A stretch of DNA of 64,000 bases from Bacteroidales bacterium (lineage in GTDB: Bacteria; Bacteroidota; Bacteroidia; Bacteroidales; UBA12077). Of the stretch, positions 54,662 through 63,579 are shown one piece after another. Positions within the stretch are counted from its first letter, which is position 1. Each line of letters opens with the position of its first letter. A program made the position numbers and the translations under genes. Where the stretch lies: assembly GCA_028282785.1 (NCBI GenBank), contig JANQHE010000061.1, forward strand, positions 1 through 64,000. Reading direction: 5' to 3'. Under the pieces are notes generated by a model. It was not told the DNA's origin and ran no database searches. It worked only from the letters and a program-made list of their open reading frames with translations.

Positions 54662-54750
54662 TTTATTAAGTAAAAGTTAAAAATCAATAAAACTGTTGAA
54701 TAACAGGCGTTCCTAAAGATTTTTGGACAAGAAAACTGGCTTAAAAATGT

Positions 54751-54758
54751 TATCTTTG
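54751..54758 (+). promoter_or_regulatory. -7 element of the oxoacid oxidoreductase operon
   Basis: TATCTTTG, a full TAnnTTTG match, 42 bases before the ATG at 54800. TTTG at 54722-54725 lies 25 bases upstream, longer than the usual spacing. Confidence 0.5.
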
Positions 54759-54799
54759 GGGGCGTTCAAAAACTACAATAAAAACTAAATTTTATTATA

Positions 54800-55030
54800 A
54801 TGGCAAAAGTAAAAGGGTCAATAGTTGTTGACATCGAAAAGTGTAAAGGCTGCGAAGTTTGTGTGCCTGCATGTCCGACAGATGTTATCCGGTTAGCCGA
54901 AAATGTGAATGGTAAAGGTTATCATTTTGCATATATGGAAAATCCTGATAACTGTACTGGTTGTGCAAATTGCGCAATCGTATGTCCGGACGGTGTTATT
55001 ACCGTTTACAGGAAAAAAGTAAACGAATAG
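54800..55030 (+). CDS. 2-oxoacid:ferredoxin oxidoreductase, delta (ferredoxin) subunit
   Basis: 76 residues with two [4Fe-4S] motifs, CKGCEVCVPAC and CTGCANCAIVC. It passes electrons from the catalytic subunits to an external ferredoxin or flavodoxin. It starts the four-gene set delta-alpha-beta-gamma, the order usual for the Kor/Vor group in Bacteroidota, and ends 27 bases before the alpha gene. Confidence 0.9.
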   Translation: MAKVKGSIVVDIEKCKGCEVCVPACPTDVIRLAENVNGKGYHFAYMENPDNCTGCANCAIVCPDGVITVYRKKVNE

Positions 55031-55057
55031 TATTAAATTTTAAAAGAACTATAAATA

Positions 55058-56134
55058 ATGAAAGAATTAAGATTAATGAAAGGCAACGAGGCGATAGCAG
55101 AAGCAGCTATTCGTGTGGGTGTCGATGGGTATTTTGGTTATCCAATTACTCCGCAATCAGAAGTTCTTGAATACCTTATGCTACAAAAACCGGAAGAAAG
55201 AACCGGAATGGTTGTTCTTCAAGCAGAAAGTGAGGTAGCTGCAATTAATATGCTTTATGGTGGTGCCGGAGCTGGTAAGATGGTGATGACATCTTCATCA
55301 AGTCCTGGTATATCTTTAAAGCAAGAAGGTATTACTTATATGGCAGGAGCAGAACTTCCAGGATTAATATTAAATGTTGTTAGAGGAGGACCGGGTTTAG
55401 GTACTATCCAACCGGCTCAATCCGATTATTTTCAGGCTGTAAAAGGTGGTGGGCATGGCGATTATAGATTAATCGTTTTAGCTCCTAACTCAGTTCAGGA
55501 AATGTATGATTTTGTTGAAACTGGTTTTGATCTTGCATTTAAATACAGAACACCGGTAATGGTTTTATCTGATGGTGCAATTGGTCAGATGATGGAAAAA
55601 GTTGAAGTTGGAGAACAAAAGAAAAGACTAACTGATGCAGAAGTTAAAGAGAGATGTCCGTGGGCTACAACAGGTAAAGATGCTAATCGTGAGAGAAACA
55701 TTATTACTTCGTTAGATCTTGACCCGCATCAACAGGAAGTATTTAACCATAAGCTTCAGGCAAAATACAAAGAGATTGAGAAAAATGAGGTTGTTTTAGA
55801 AGAAATTCAAACAGAAGATGCTGAATATTTATTTGTTGCATATGGAACAAGCTCTCGTATTTGTCAAAAATCAGTTCAATTAGCACGCGCAAAAGGTTTA
55901 AAAGTTGGTTTGTTAAGACCTATTACATTATTCCCGTTCCCAACTGAAAGGTTAAAAGAATTAGGAAAACAAGTGAAAGGAATTCTTTCTGTTGAAATGA
56001 GTGCCGGACAAATGATTGAAGATATAAAATTAGCTGTTGAATGTAATGTTCCTGTTGAACACTTTGGAAGAATGGGTGGTATTATTCCATCTCCTGAAGA
56101 AGTTGTTGAAGCATTAGAACAAAAACTAAAATAG
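55058..56134 (+). CDS. vorB: 2-oxoacid:ferredoxin oxidoreductase alpha subunit (VorB/KorA-like)
   Basis: A 358-residue pyrophosphate-binding/pyrimidine-side subunit with GYPITPQSEVLEYL at residues 22-35, TSSSSPGISLKQEG near 80 and a C-terminal domain II (YLFVAYGTSSRICQKSV). It is closest in layout to 2-oxoisovalerate (Vor) and 2-oxoglutarate (Kor) enzymes; these cannot be told apart safely by eye. The nearby aminotransferase and ADP-forming acyl-CoA synthetase favour Vor. Product would be an acyl-CoA plus CO2 and reduced carrier. Confidence 0.85.
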   Translation: MKELRLMKGNEAIAEAAIRVGVDGYFGYPITPQSEVLEYLMLQKPEERTGMVVLQAESEVAAINMLYGGAGAGKMVMTSSSSPGISLKQEGITYMAGAELPGLILNVVRGGPGLGTIQPAQSDYFQAVKGGGHGDYRLIVLAPNSVQEMYDFVETGFDLAFKYRTPVMVLSDGAIGQMMEKVEVGEQKKRLTDAEVKERCPWATTGKDANRERNIITSLDLDPHQQEVFNHKLQAKYKEIEKNEVVLEEIQTEDAEYLFVAYGTSSRICQKSVQLARAKGLKVGLLRPITLFPFPTERLKELGKQVKGILSVEMSAGQMIEDIKLAVECNVPVEHFGRMGGIIPSPEEVVEALEQKLK

Positions 56135-56140
56135 GAGGGT
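56133..56140 (+). promoter_or_regulatory. Strong Shine-Dalgarno site before the beta subunit
   Basis: AGGAGGGT ends 5 bases before the ATG at 56146 and overlaps the alpha-subunit stop region. Such a full anti-16S match is rare in Bacteroidota and in this window, where most starts have no recognisable site. It suggests high translation of the beta subunit. Confidence 0.65.
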
Positions 56141-56145
56141 AAAAA

Positions 56146-56925
56146 ATGGCTGAAAATGTTATAAATAAAGATATAGTAAAAGAAGAAAATTTAGTTTACA
56201 AAAAAACTGATCTTCTTACCGATAAACCATTAAGTTATTGTCCTGGTTGCGGTCATGGTACTGCGCATCGTTTGGTAATGGAAGTTATTGAAGAATTAAA
56301 TGCTCAGGATAAAACTGTTGGTGTTGCCCCGGTTGGATGTTCTGTACTTGCCTACGAATTTATGGATATTGATATGCAACAAGCAGCTCATGGTAGAGCT
56401 CCGGCTTTAGCAACTGCTTTAAAGCGTTTAAATCCTGAAAATTATATATTCACGTATCAAGGTGATGGTGATTTAGCTGCAATTGGTACAGCAGAAACTA
56501 TCCACGCTTGTAATCGCGGCGAAAATATTACCATAATTTTTGTTAACAACGGTATCTACGGTATGACAGGAGGACAAATGGCTCCAACTACTTTACCGGG
56601 AATGAAATCTTCCACCTCTCCTTATGGACGTGAAGTTCATTCAATGGGTGCTCCAATGAAAATTACCGAGTTAATTGCAGAGTTACCGGGAACTTACTAC
56701 GTAACTCGTCAGGCGGTTCATACTCCTGCTGCAGCTCGTAAAGCTAAAAAAGCGCTAAAGAAAGCTTTCGAAAACCAAAAATTGAAAAAAGGTCTTTCTT
56801 TTGTTGAAATAGTATCAAACTGTAATTCAGGTTGGAAAATGACTCCGGTTCAAGCAAACCAGTGGATGGTTGACAATATGTTCCCATTTTATCCACTTGG
56901 AGACATTAAGGTTCCAGAAGAATAA
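56146..56925 (+). CDS. 2-oxoacid:ferredoxin oxidoreductase beta subunit (TPP-binding)
   Basis: 259 residues. CPGCGHGTAHRLV near residue 30 and the later CSVLAYEF and NCNSGW cysteines bind the core [4Fe-4S] cluster. The thiamine diphosphate motif is GDGDLAAIGTAETIHA...NNGIYGMTGGQ. It pairs with the alpha subunit encoded immediately upstream and is followed by the gamma subunit. Confidence 0.9.
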   Translation: MAENVINKDIVKEENLVYKKTDLLTDKPLSYCPGCGHGTAHRLVMEVIEELNAQDKTVGVAPVGCSVLAYEFMDIDMQQAAHGRAPALATALKRLNPENYIFTYQGDGDLAAIGTAETIHACNRGENITIIFVNNGIYGMTGGQMAPTTLPGMKSSTSPYGREVHSMGAPMKITELIAELPGTYYVTRQAVHTPAAARKAKKALKKAFENQKLKKGLSFVEIVSNCNSGWKMTPVQANQWMVDNMFPFYPLGDIKVPEE

Positions 56926-56971
56926 ACCAAATCCCGATAATAGGGACATTTAACAATTAAAAATTAGAAAA

Positions 56972-57523
56972 ATGACTGAAGAAATTATTATAGCAGGTTT
57001 TGGTGGACAAGGAGTACTTTCTATGGGTAAAATTATGTGTTACTCTGGTATTGTTCAAGGACAAGAAGTTACCTGGATGCCATCTTACGGACCTGAGATG
57101 AGAGGTGGAACTGCAAATGTTACTGTTATTATCAGTGATGAAAGAATTAGTTCACCTATCATTAGTGAATATGATACAGCTATTATTCTTAACCAGCAAT
57201 CAATGGATAAATTTGAAAGTATGGTTAAGGCAGGTGGTACTTTAATTTACGACGGAAATGGTATCACTCGTCATCCTGAAAGAAAAGATATTAATATTTT
57301 CCGTGTTGATGCTGCTGCAGAAGCTGCTAAAATGGAAACAACCAAGACTTTCAATATGATTGTGTTAGGTGGATTCTTGAAAATTAAGCCAATTGTTAAA
57401 ATGGAGAATGTGATCGCAGGTTTAAAGAAATCTTTACCAGAGCGTTATCATCACTTAATTCCTGTTAATGAAAAAGCTGTAAATAGAGGTACTGAAATAG
57501 TTCAGGAGATACAGAAAGCTTAA
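56972..57523 (+). CDS. 2-oxoacid:ferredoxin oxidoreductase gamma subunit
   Basis: 183 residues with the gamma-subunit signature EEIIIAGFGGQGVLSMGKI, WMPSYGPEMRGGTANVTVI and NMIVLGGF. This subunit is needed for assembly and CoA-linked catalysis in the four-subunit enzymes. A standard terminator follows 22 bases after the stop codon, closing the operon. Confidence 0.9.
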   Translation: MTEEIIIAGFGGQGVLSMGKIMCYSGIVQGQEVTWMPSYGPEMRGGTANVTVIISDERISSPIISEYDTAIILNQQSMDKFESMVKAGGTLIYDGNGITRHPERKDINIFRVDAAAEAAKMETTKTFNMIVLGGFLKIKPIVKMENVIAGLKKSLPERYHHLIPVNEKAVNRGTEIVQEIQKA

Positions 57524-57545
57524 TAAAACAAATTTGTTATACGGA

Positions 57546-57576
57546 GAAGCGGTCAATAAAGACCGCTTCTTTTTTT
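57546..57576 (+). terminator. Terminator of the oxoacid oxidoreductase operon
   Basis: Perfect 9-base arms GAAGCGGTC (57546-57554) and GACCGCTTC (57561-57569), a 6-base loop and a run of seven Ts. It lies between convergent genes. Confidence 0.9.
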
Positions 57577-57596
57577 AAGATATAATTGGTTTCATG

Positions 57597-59924
57597 TTAT
57601 TCAACTCGTAAAGCTTCGGCAGGGTTAGCATTAGCAGCTCTCCATGTTTGCCATCCAACGGTTAAAAGTACTAAGATCAGGGCTATAACGCCTCCTAAAA
57701 TGAATGTAAATAATCCAAGATTAAATTCAGATGGGAAAACAGAAAGGTAACCAGTCATTGCCATCATCGAAACGGGAGTTGCTAATATGAAAGCAATTAT
57801 AACCTGAATAATTATTCCTTTTGATAGCCTTAACATAATACTTGAAATAGAGGCTCCAAATACTTTTCGAATACTGATTACTCTGCTGTTGCGTTCAGCT
57901 ATGAACAACGAAAGGCCGAACAAACCAACAAGAGAAGTTATTATCGTTAAGTAAAAGAAAAGGTTTAATAGTTGAGCTGAAGAAATAAATGATTTTGCTT
58001 CAGTAGTGCTGTATAATACATCATTGTGATTTTTTAATTCAATTGGAATATCAGGGTTAAAACTTTGAAGAGTTTTTGTTATGTATTGATGTGCTATTTC
58101 ACGATTTTTTGGATTTATTCTTATAATTAGATAGTTAGAAGTTTTTGAACCAGTTCTTATTAGTAAAGGGACATGGTCAAAAATTGGGGGTATAGCTCTG
58201 TATTTATCAATAATACCAATAATATTATATTGTTTTTCCCCTATCAAAACAGTTTTTCCCACCGGATTCTCGTAATTAAGAGTATTGGCTGCTAATTCAT
58301 TAATTACAACGGCATTTTCAGGATCTGAAAGGAACTCATCGGAAAAAAAGCGACCTTCAAGCATCTTGATTTCAAATACATTAAGATAATCCTTTTCAAA
58401 TCTGTAAATTGATGCAAGTGTTTTATTATCTTTATCTTTCCAATTAGAAGATAAGCTTAACCCATATTCAGGTATAGTTGATCCCCATGAAACATATTTA
58501 ATAGAAGGATTTTTTAGTAATTCTTCTTTGATTTTAGTTAGATCTCCCCAAGGTTTTCCTGAAATACAGATTACATCATCAGAATTGTATAACTTAAAAT
58601 CGTTACTATTTAGGAAACTTCCATGTTTATTCATTGCAAGTATGATCTGAATAAAAATTATGGCAAGAAAAAATTGGAACGTAGTTAGAATAAGTCTGGA
58701 ACGTCCTTTACCTCCCAGTATATTTGTAGTGGTTTTCATCAATGATACGGGCTTTAAGAAGGAATAACGTAGTGCAGGATATACACCGGAAAATAAAATG
58801 GTTACCATAAATATTAATACTAAAAGAACCATTGTACTTGTATTTGATACTAATTGAATATTGGTATCCATTAATGAATTAAACCACGGAAGTATTAACT
58901 TAATAATAATTAATGCAAAATTAAAAGCTATAATAGTAGTAAGAATAGTATCGGTGAGAAATTGAAGAATAATATTTTTTTGTCTTGCTCCAACTACCTT
59001 TCGAATACCTATCTCTTTGTTCCTGGTTGAGAATAGAATATTGGTAAGATTAATATAATTAAGACAAGTTATTATTAATACAAATAATCCTCCTGCAAGA
59101 AAAACAATAAGTTTTCCTTTATTATTTCCAAATGTCCCTTGCATATGTATTTCTTTTAAAGGCATTAAAAAAGCGTTTAGATTATCAATTTCAATGGGAA
59201 TTTTATAGGTTGACTCAATCTTCTGATTTAATAGTTTATAGTCAACACCTTCATTAAGCAATAAATAGGTTAAATATGAAGACCCTTGATATTCTTCCGG
59301 TTTAATCCATTCATATCTACGTATTATATCAAATGGTAAGATCATATCTATCTCCAGATGTGTATTTGATGTAAATTCTTTGAATATCCCTGTTATAACA
59401 TAATCATTTTTTTGACCTCGAAAAGTTATAGTCATTGAATTGCCAATAGGAATTGTATCTCCAAAGTATCTTTTTGCTACTCTTTCAGAAATAACGACTG
59501 TGTTTAGATCATTTGAAGGAGAACCATTAATAAAAGAGAAGGTTAGAACGTTGAATATATTAGAATCAGCTAAAAATACGTAGTTTTCATAAAAAATATT
59601 TTCGTCAACTCTTACAGGAATATCTGAATATTCTTGTAATCTAGTATACATTTCAATTTCAGGGAACATATTTTTTAGAGTTGGTCCATCAGGCCCATAA
59701 CTGTAAGGAATCCAGTTGAATTGATCAAAATCGCCTTTTATATATACGCGTTGTATTCTATCTGCATTTTCGTGCATTTCTTCGTAGGTTAGCTCATGCT
59801 GGGCAAATAAAATTGCCAGAACAGCTGAAGCTAATCCAATAGTTAAACCTCCTATATTGATAATGGATACAGCCCTGTTTTTAATTAAACTTCTCCATGC
59901 TGTAATAATATAATTTATAAACAT
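57597..59924 (-). CDS. ABC transporter permease, MacB/FtsX type
   Basis: A 775-residue doubled FtsX permease. The N-helix is IINIGGLTIGLASAVLAILFA, core 1 contains NKEIGIRKVVGAR, a second N-helix starts near residue 410, and core 2 contains RVISIRKVFGAS with the terminus ANANPAEALRVE. It is about 30% shorter in loops and different in sequence from the permease at 9050-11461. It diverges from a sigma-54 response regulator gene 219 bases away. In Bacteroidota such permeases often lie beside NtrC/NtrY-type pairs that control them (family knowledge). No ATPase gene is visible. Confidence 0.9.
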   Translation of the reverse strand: MFINYIITAWRSLIKNRAVSIINIGGLTIGLASAVLAILFAQHELTYEEMHENADRIQRVYIKGDFDQFNWIPYSYGPDGPTLKNMFPEIEMYTRLQEYSDIPVRVDENIFYENYVFLADSNIFNVLTFSFINGSPSNDLNTVVISERVAKRYFGDTIPIGNSMTITFRGQKNDYVITGIFKEFTSNTHLEIDMILPFDIIRRYEWIKPEEYQGSSYLTYLLLNEGVDYKLLNQKIESTYKIPIEIDNLNAFLMPLKEIHMQGTFGNNKGKLIVFLAGGLFVLIITCLNYINLTNILFSTRNKEIGIRKVVGARQKNIILQFLTDTILTTIIAFNFALIIIKLILPWFNSLMDTNIQLVSNTSTMVLLVLIFMVTILFSGVYPALRYSFLKPVSLMKTTTNILGGKGRSRLILTTFQFFLAIIFIQIILAMNKHGSFLNSNDFKLYNSDDVICISGKPWGDLTKIKEELLKNPSIKYVSWGSTIPEYGLSLSSNWKDKDNKTLASIYRFEKDYLNVFEIKMLEGRFFSDEFLSDPENAVVINELAANTLNYENPVGKTVLIGEKQYNIIGIIDKYRAIPPIFDHVPLLIRTGSKTSNYLIIRINPKNREIAHQYITKTLQSFNPDIPIELKNHNDVLYSTTEAKSFISSAQLLNLFFYLTIITSLVGLFGLSLFIAERNSRVISIRKVFGASISSIMLRLSKGIIIQVIIAFILATPVSMMAMTGYLSVFPSEFNLGLFTFILGGVIALILVLLTVGWQTWRAANANPAEALRVE

Positions 59925-60090
59925 AATTTCTCGTAGTTAGATTAGTATTAATTTTTACAATAACTTTCAACTAATGTGCCAATGGCTGTAAATCTCAAAA
60001 AATCAGTATTATATACATAAATCCTATAACTTCATCTCTAAAAAAACGTAAAAAAATCATCCAATATGTGTCTAAAAATCATACAGTGTG

Positions 60091-60121
60091 TTTGATGAAC
60101 TTTTTTTTCTGTTTACATTTG
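60091..60121 (+). promoter_or_regulatory. Consensus Bacteroidota promoter of the two-component operon
   Basis: TTTG (60091-60094), exactly 19 bases, then TACATTTG (60114-60121). Both elements match the Bacteroidota housekeeping consensus. Start would be near 60127, giving a leader of about 17 bases before the ATG at 60144. This is the best promoter in the window. Confidence 0.8.
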
Positions 60122-60143
60122 ATATTATTCTAAGACAATTACG

Positions 60144-61508
60144 ATGAAAGGCACAATATTAATAGTTGATGACAATCCGAGTGTTATAGATTCTCTAACA
60201 CTATTTTTAAAGCACAAAGTAGGTAAGGTAATATCTATAAATGACCCAAAAAAGATTATTGAAGTATTTCAACAAGAAAAAATAGATATAGTCTTACTTG
60301 ATATGAATTATGAGTCAGCTGATAATTTAGGCCAGGAAGGATTATTTTGGTTAAATGAAATAAAGAAGCTGTATCCTGACCAGGTAGTTATAATGATAAC
60401 AGCATATGGAGATGTTGAACTGGCAGTTGAAGCATTAAAAATGGGAGCTTCGGACTTTATTCTTAAACCGTGGGATAATGAGAAGCTTTATGCAACCATA
60501 ATAAATTGTTTAGACCTGAGTAAAACCAGGCAAAAAGTTGCATTGCTTAGGTCACAACAAGACCAGTTAAAACAGAATTTCAATAAAAAACCTCATGCTA
60601 TTTTAGGTTATTCAAGAGCAATACAAGAAGTTTTTCGTACAATTGAAAAAGTTGCACCTACAGATGCTAATGTTCTTATTCTGGGAGAAAATGGTACAGG
60701 AAAAGAGTTAGTAGCGCGTGAAATTCATAAGCAATCTAAACGTAAAAATGATATCTTTATGTCGATTGATATGGGTACAATTACCGAGTCGATCTTTGAA
60801 AGCGAACTTTTTGGATATAAAAAGGGTGCATTTACTGACGCAAAGAAAGACAGATCCGGAAGAATTATACTGGCAAATGAAGGCACTCTCTTTCTTGACG
60901 AAATTGGTAATTTATCGCAAGCTATGCAAGCCAAATTACTGACTGTGATCCAAAACAGGGAGGTGGTACCCGTTGGAGGATCGAAACCAGTACCAATAGA
61001 TATAAGACTAATTTGTGCGACTAATCGGAATTTGAATGAAATGGTAGCAAATAATATGTTTCGGGAAGATTTACTTTATCGGATAAATACAATTCAGATA
61101 GAATTACCACCTCTTCGATCAAGGGATGACGATATTGTTTTAATTGCTAATTTTTATCTAAATAAATATTCGGAGAAATACGGAAAGAGAAACTTATCTT
61201 TTAGTAGAAATGCGGTTGAAAGGCTTATGGAATATCATTGGCCCGGCAATATACGGGAACTTAGCCATGCTGTTGAACGCGCTGTGATAATGAGTGAAGA
61301 GAATATTATTCCTCCTGATGATTTAATAGTTAAGAAATCGGATAAAGCAATTAATCTTACTGAAAAACCTTTAAGTTTAAATGAGGCTGAAAAAATCGTA
61401 ATACAAGGCGCAATTAAAAGAAATAAAGGAAACTTATCAGCTGTTTCTAGGGAACTTGGAATAGTAAGACAAACTTTATACCGAAAAATGAAGGATTATG
61501 GCCTTTAA
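60144..61508 (+). CDS. Sigma-54-dependent response regulator (NtrC/AtoC family)
   Basis: 454 residues. A receiver domain has the phospho-acceptor D53 in DIVLLDMNYES. An AAA+ domain has Walker A GENGTGKE, the sigma-54 contact loop GAFTDA (the usual form is GAFTGA; the D variant is common in this phylum), Walker B TLFLDEIGNL and HWPGNIRELSHA. A Fis-type HTH ends the protein (AVSRELGIVRQTLYRKMKDYG). It activates sigma-54 promoters when phosphorylated, probably by the kinase encoded 32 bases downstream. The permease genes on both sides are possible targets (inference). Confidence 0.95.
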   Translation: MKGTILIVDDNPSVIDSLTLFLKHKVGKVISINDPKKIIEVFQQEKIDIVLLDMNYESADNLGQEGLFWLNEIKKLYPDQVVIMITAYGDVELAVEALKMGASDFILKPWDNEKLYATIINCLDLSKTRQKVALLRSQQDQLKQNFNKKPHAILGYSRAIQEVFRTIEKVAPTDANVLILGENGTGKELVAREIHKQSKRKNDIFMSIDMGTITESIFESELFGYKKGAFTDAKKDRSGRIILANEGTLFLDEIGNLSQAMQAKLLTVIQNREVVPVGGSKPVPIDIRLICATNRNLNEMVANNMFREDLLYRINTIQIELPPLRSRDDDIVLIANFYLNKYSEKYGKRNLSFSRNAVERLMEYHWPGNIRELSHAVERAVIMSEENIIPPDDLIVKKSDKAINLTEKPLSLNEAEKIVIQGAIKRNKGNLSAVSRELGIVRQTLYRKMKDYGL

Positions 61509-61540
61509 CACTAAAACAAATCTAAATTCTATATGATTTA

Positions 61541-62896
61541 ATGATTTTAAAAAAACATTATATAAAAATTTGGTTTCGTATCATTGGTATACTCATAACA
61601 TGTTTAGCTATTGCATTTGTATCAATGCCTTATGCTGACTGGTTTTATATCGTAAATCTTTCCATTTTACTTTTTATACAGGTTTTTCTTTTTGTTCGCA
61701 GTCAAAATAAGATAAATCGTGAGTTGGAGTATTTATTCGATTCAATAGAAAGTACTGAAACAACAATCAGCTTTTCTAAAAAAAATGATAAATCCGAGCT
61801 TAGTAATATTTATAAAAAATTTGACAAATTAATTAAGCATGTTCAGGAACTTAAGGTAGATAGCTTACAAAAAAATGTTTATCTCACAACGCTTTTTGAA
61901 CATATCAATATTGGAATTATTACAATAAACAACAATGGTAAAATTAGTCTAAAAAACTCAGCAGCAAGAAAAGTTTTGGGTTTAGGAAATACAAATAATA
62001 TTAATGAAATAGATTCTTCATTTGCAAATACTATAGAAAAGATCAAGCCTGAAGAATCAAAATTGATAAGTCTTTATCGTGATGGCTATCTTCAACACTT
62101 ATTTCTCAGAGCTAAACTTTTAAAATTTCCTAATGAAGAAATTAAAATCATTTCCTTTCAAAATATCCGGGGAGAATTAGACAAACGAGAAACAGAAGGG
62201 TGGCAAAAATTAATTCGTGTTCTTACACATGAATTAATGAACTCTGTTGGACCAATTAACTCTAGTATATCCACTATATTAGAATTGTTAGCAGATAAAA
62301 ATAAGGAACCTATTAGTAGGGAATCTATTACGCCTGATAAATTAAATGATGCTATAAAAGGTATTAAGATTATTGAAGAAAGAAGTAAAGGAATGCTTTA
62401 TTTTGTTAAGCATTTCAGGAGTCTTACTTCAATTCCTTATCCCGAATTTGTAAGTGTTAATGTTGATCGTTTAATTAATAATGTTATTATTTTATTAAAA
62501 GGTGAAGCAGAAGAGAAGGGTATATTATTGGAAAATAAAACACTATATAATAATGTAGAAGCGCTTGCAGATAAGGGAATGACAGAACAGATACTGATCA
62601 ATTTAATTAAGAATTCTTTTGAAGCTGTAAAAGATATTTCAAATCCATTGATAGGTGTTTCATCGTGGAACGATCATAATAGTGTTTATATAAATGTTGC
62701 TGATAATGGTAAAGGTATACCCCATCATATACAAGATAAAATTTTTGTACCTTTTTATACCACATATAAACATGGTACCGGGATTGGACTTAGTTTATCA
62801 AGACAACTGGCTAATGCTCAGGGTGGCGCGTTAGCATTAACAAGATCAACCCGGAATAGAACAATTTTTACACTGAGGATCAAATTATCCAACTAA
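61541..62896 (+). CDS. Sensor histidine kinase (NtrY-like)
   Basis: 451 residues with two N-terminal membrane helices (IIGILITCLAIAFVSMPYA and YIVNLSILLFIQVFLFV) and almost no periplasmic loop. A PAS-like domain follows (about 120-210). The phospho-acceptor His is in RVLTHELMNSVGPI. The ATPase domain has NLIKNSFEAVKD, ADNGKGIP and GTGIGLSLSRQ. The near absence of an outside sensor suggests a cytoplasmic or membrane-borne signal. It pairs with the response regulator immediately upstream. Confidence 0.95.
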   Translation: MILKKHYIKIWFRIIGILITCLAIAFVSMPYADWFYIVNLSILLFIQVFLFVRSQNKINRELEYLFDSIESTETTISFSKKNDKSELSNIYKKFDKLIKHVQELKVDSLQKNVYLTTLFEHINIGIITINNNGKISLKNSAARKVLGLGNTNNINEIDSSFANTIEKIKPEESKLISLYRDGYLQHLFLRAKLLKFPNEEIKIISFQNIRGELDKRETEGWQKLIRVLTHELMNSVGPINSSISTILELLADKNKEPISRESITPDKLNDAIKGIKIIEERSKGMLYFVKHFRSLTSIPYPEFVSVNVDRLINNVIILLKGEAEEKGILLENKTLYNNVEALADKGMTEQILINLIKNSFEAVKDISNPLIGVSSWNDHNSVYINVADNGKGIPHHIQDKIFVPFYTTYKHGTGIGLSLSRQLANAQGGALALTRSTRNRTIFTLRIKLSN

Positions 62897-63069
62897 TTTC
62901 AATGGTTTAGAATTTCAATTGCTACTAACAATAAAATAAGTATTTATTAATTATACGAAACGTTCAAATTTGCAAATAAAAAACATAAACGAGGATAAAA
63001 AATGTTAAATAAGCCTAAGTTGCAAAATATTATATAATATTGTAGAATAATTACAAATTGTTATTAAAT

Positions 63070-63531
63070 ATGAGTCAAAAAGTACAAATTGATGCTACCG
63101 ACCGAAAAATCCTTTCATTTCTTATTAAAAATGCTCGTACTCCATTTCTGGAGATAGCACGTGCATGTGGAATTTCAGGTGCTGCTATTCACCAGAGGAT
63201 TCGTAAGCTTGAAGATGCAGGAATAATTAGCGGGTCAAAATTTACCGTAAAACCAAAAGCAGTAGGATTTGATATCTGTGCTTTTGTTGGAATTCTTTTA
63301 GACAAGGCACATGTATATAACCACGTAATTAAGGAAATTGAAAAAATACCGGAAATAGTTGAGTGCCATTTTACAACTGGTAACTGGTCATTACTAGTTA
63401 AGATATACTGCGTGGATAACCAGCATCTAATGAATGTATTGGTTTACAAAATGCAAAATATTCCCGGTGTTGCAAAAACAGAAACATTTATATCTCTGGA
63501 ACAAACAATTGACAGGGAGTTTAGTATTTAA
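63070..63531 (+). CDS. Lrp/AsnC-family transcriptional regulator
   Basis: 153 residues. The N-terminal HTH reads IDATDRKILSFLIKNARTPF and IARACGISGAAIHQRIRKLED, with the family hinge DAGIISGSKFTV. A RAM (effector-binding) domain follows, including IVECHFTTGNWSLLVKIYC. Lrp proteins sense amino acids and control their use. It may govern the nearby amino-acid fermentation genes (inference). The ATG at 63070 precedes the conserved start; a TTG at 63058 adds only four residues. Confidence 0.9.
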   Translation: MSQKVQIDATDRKILSFLIKNARTPFLEIARACGISGAAIHQRIRKLEDAGIISGSKFTVKPKAVGFDICAFVGILLDKAHVYNHVIKEIEKIPEIVECHFTTGNWSLLVKIYCVDNQHLMNVLVYKMQNIPGVAKTETFISLEQTIDREFSI

Positions 63532-63533
63532 AA

Positions 63534-63563
63534 GAGGCCCAAAGCGAAATACTTTAGGGCTTC
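63534..63563. terminator. Bidirectional terminator between convergent genes
   Basis: GAGGCCCAAAG (63534-63544) pairs with CTTTAGGGCTTC (63552-63563) with one bulged base. It starts 2 bases after the Lrp stop and ends 16 bases before the permease stop codon. Flanks are A-rich on the left and T-rich on the right, suiting either direction. Confidence 0.65.
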
Positions 63564-63579
63564 TAAATTTTAATCAATG

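Noticed and set aside
60800-60850. GAFTDA in place of GAFTGA as evidence of a non-functional sigma-54 activator
   Set aside because: This variant is common in Bacteroidota NtrC-type proteins; all other ATPase motifs are intact.
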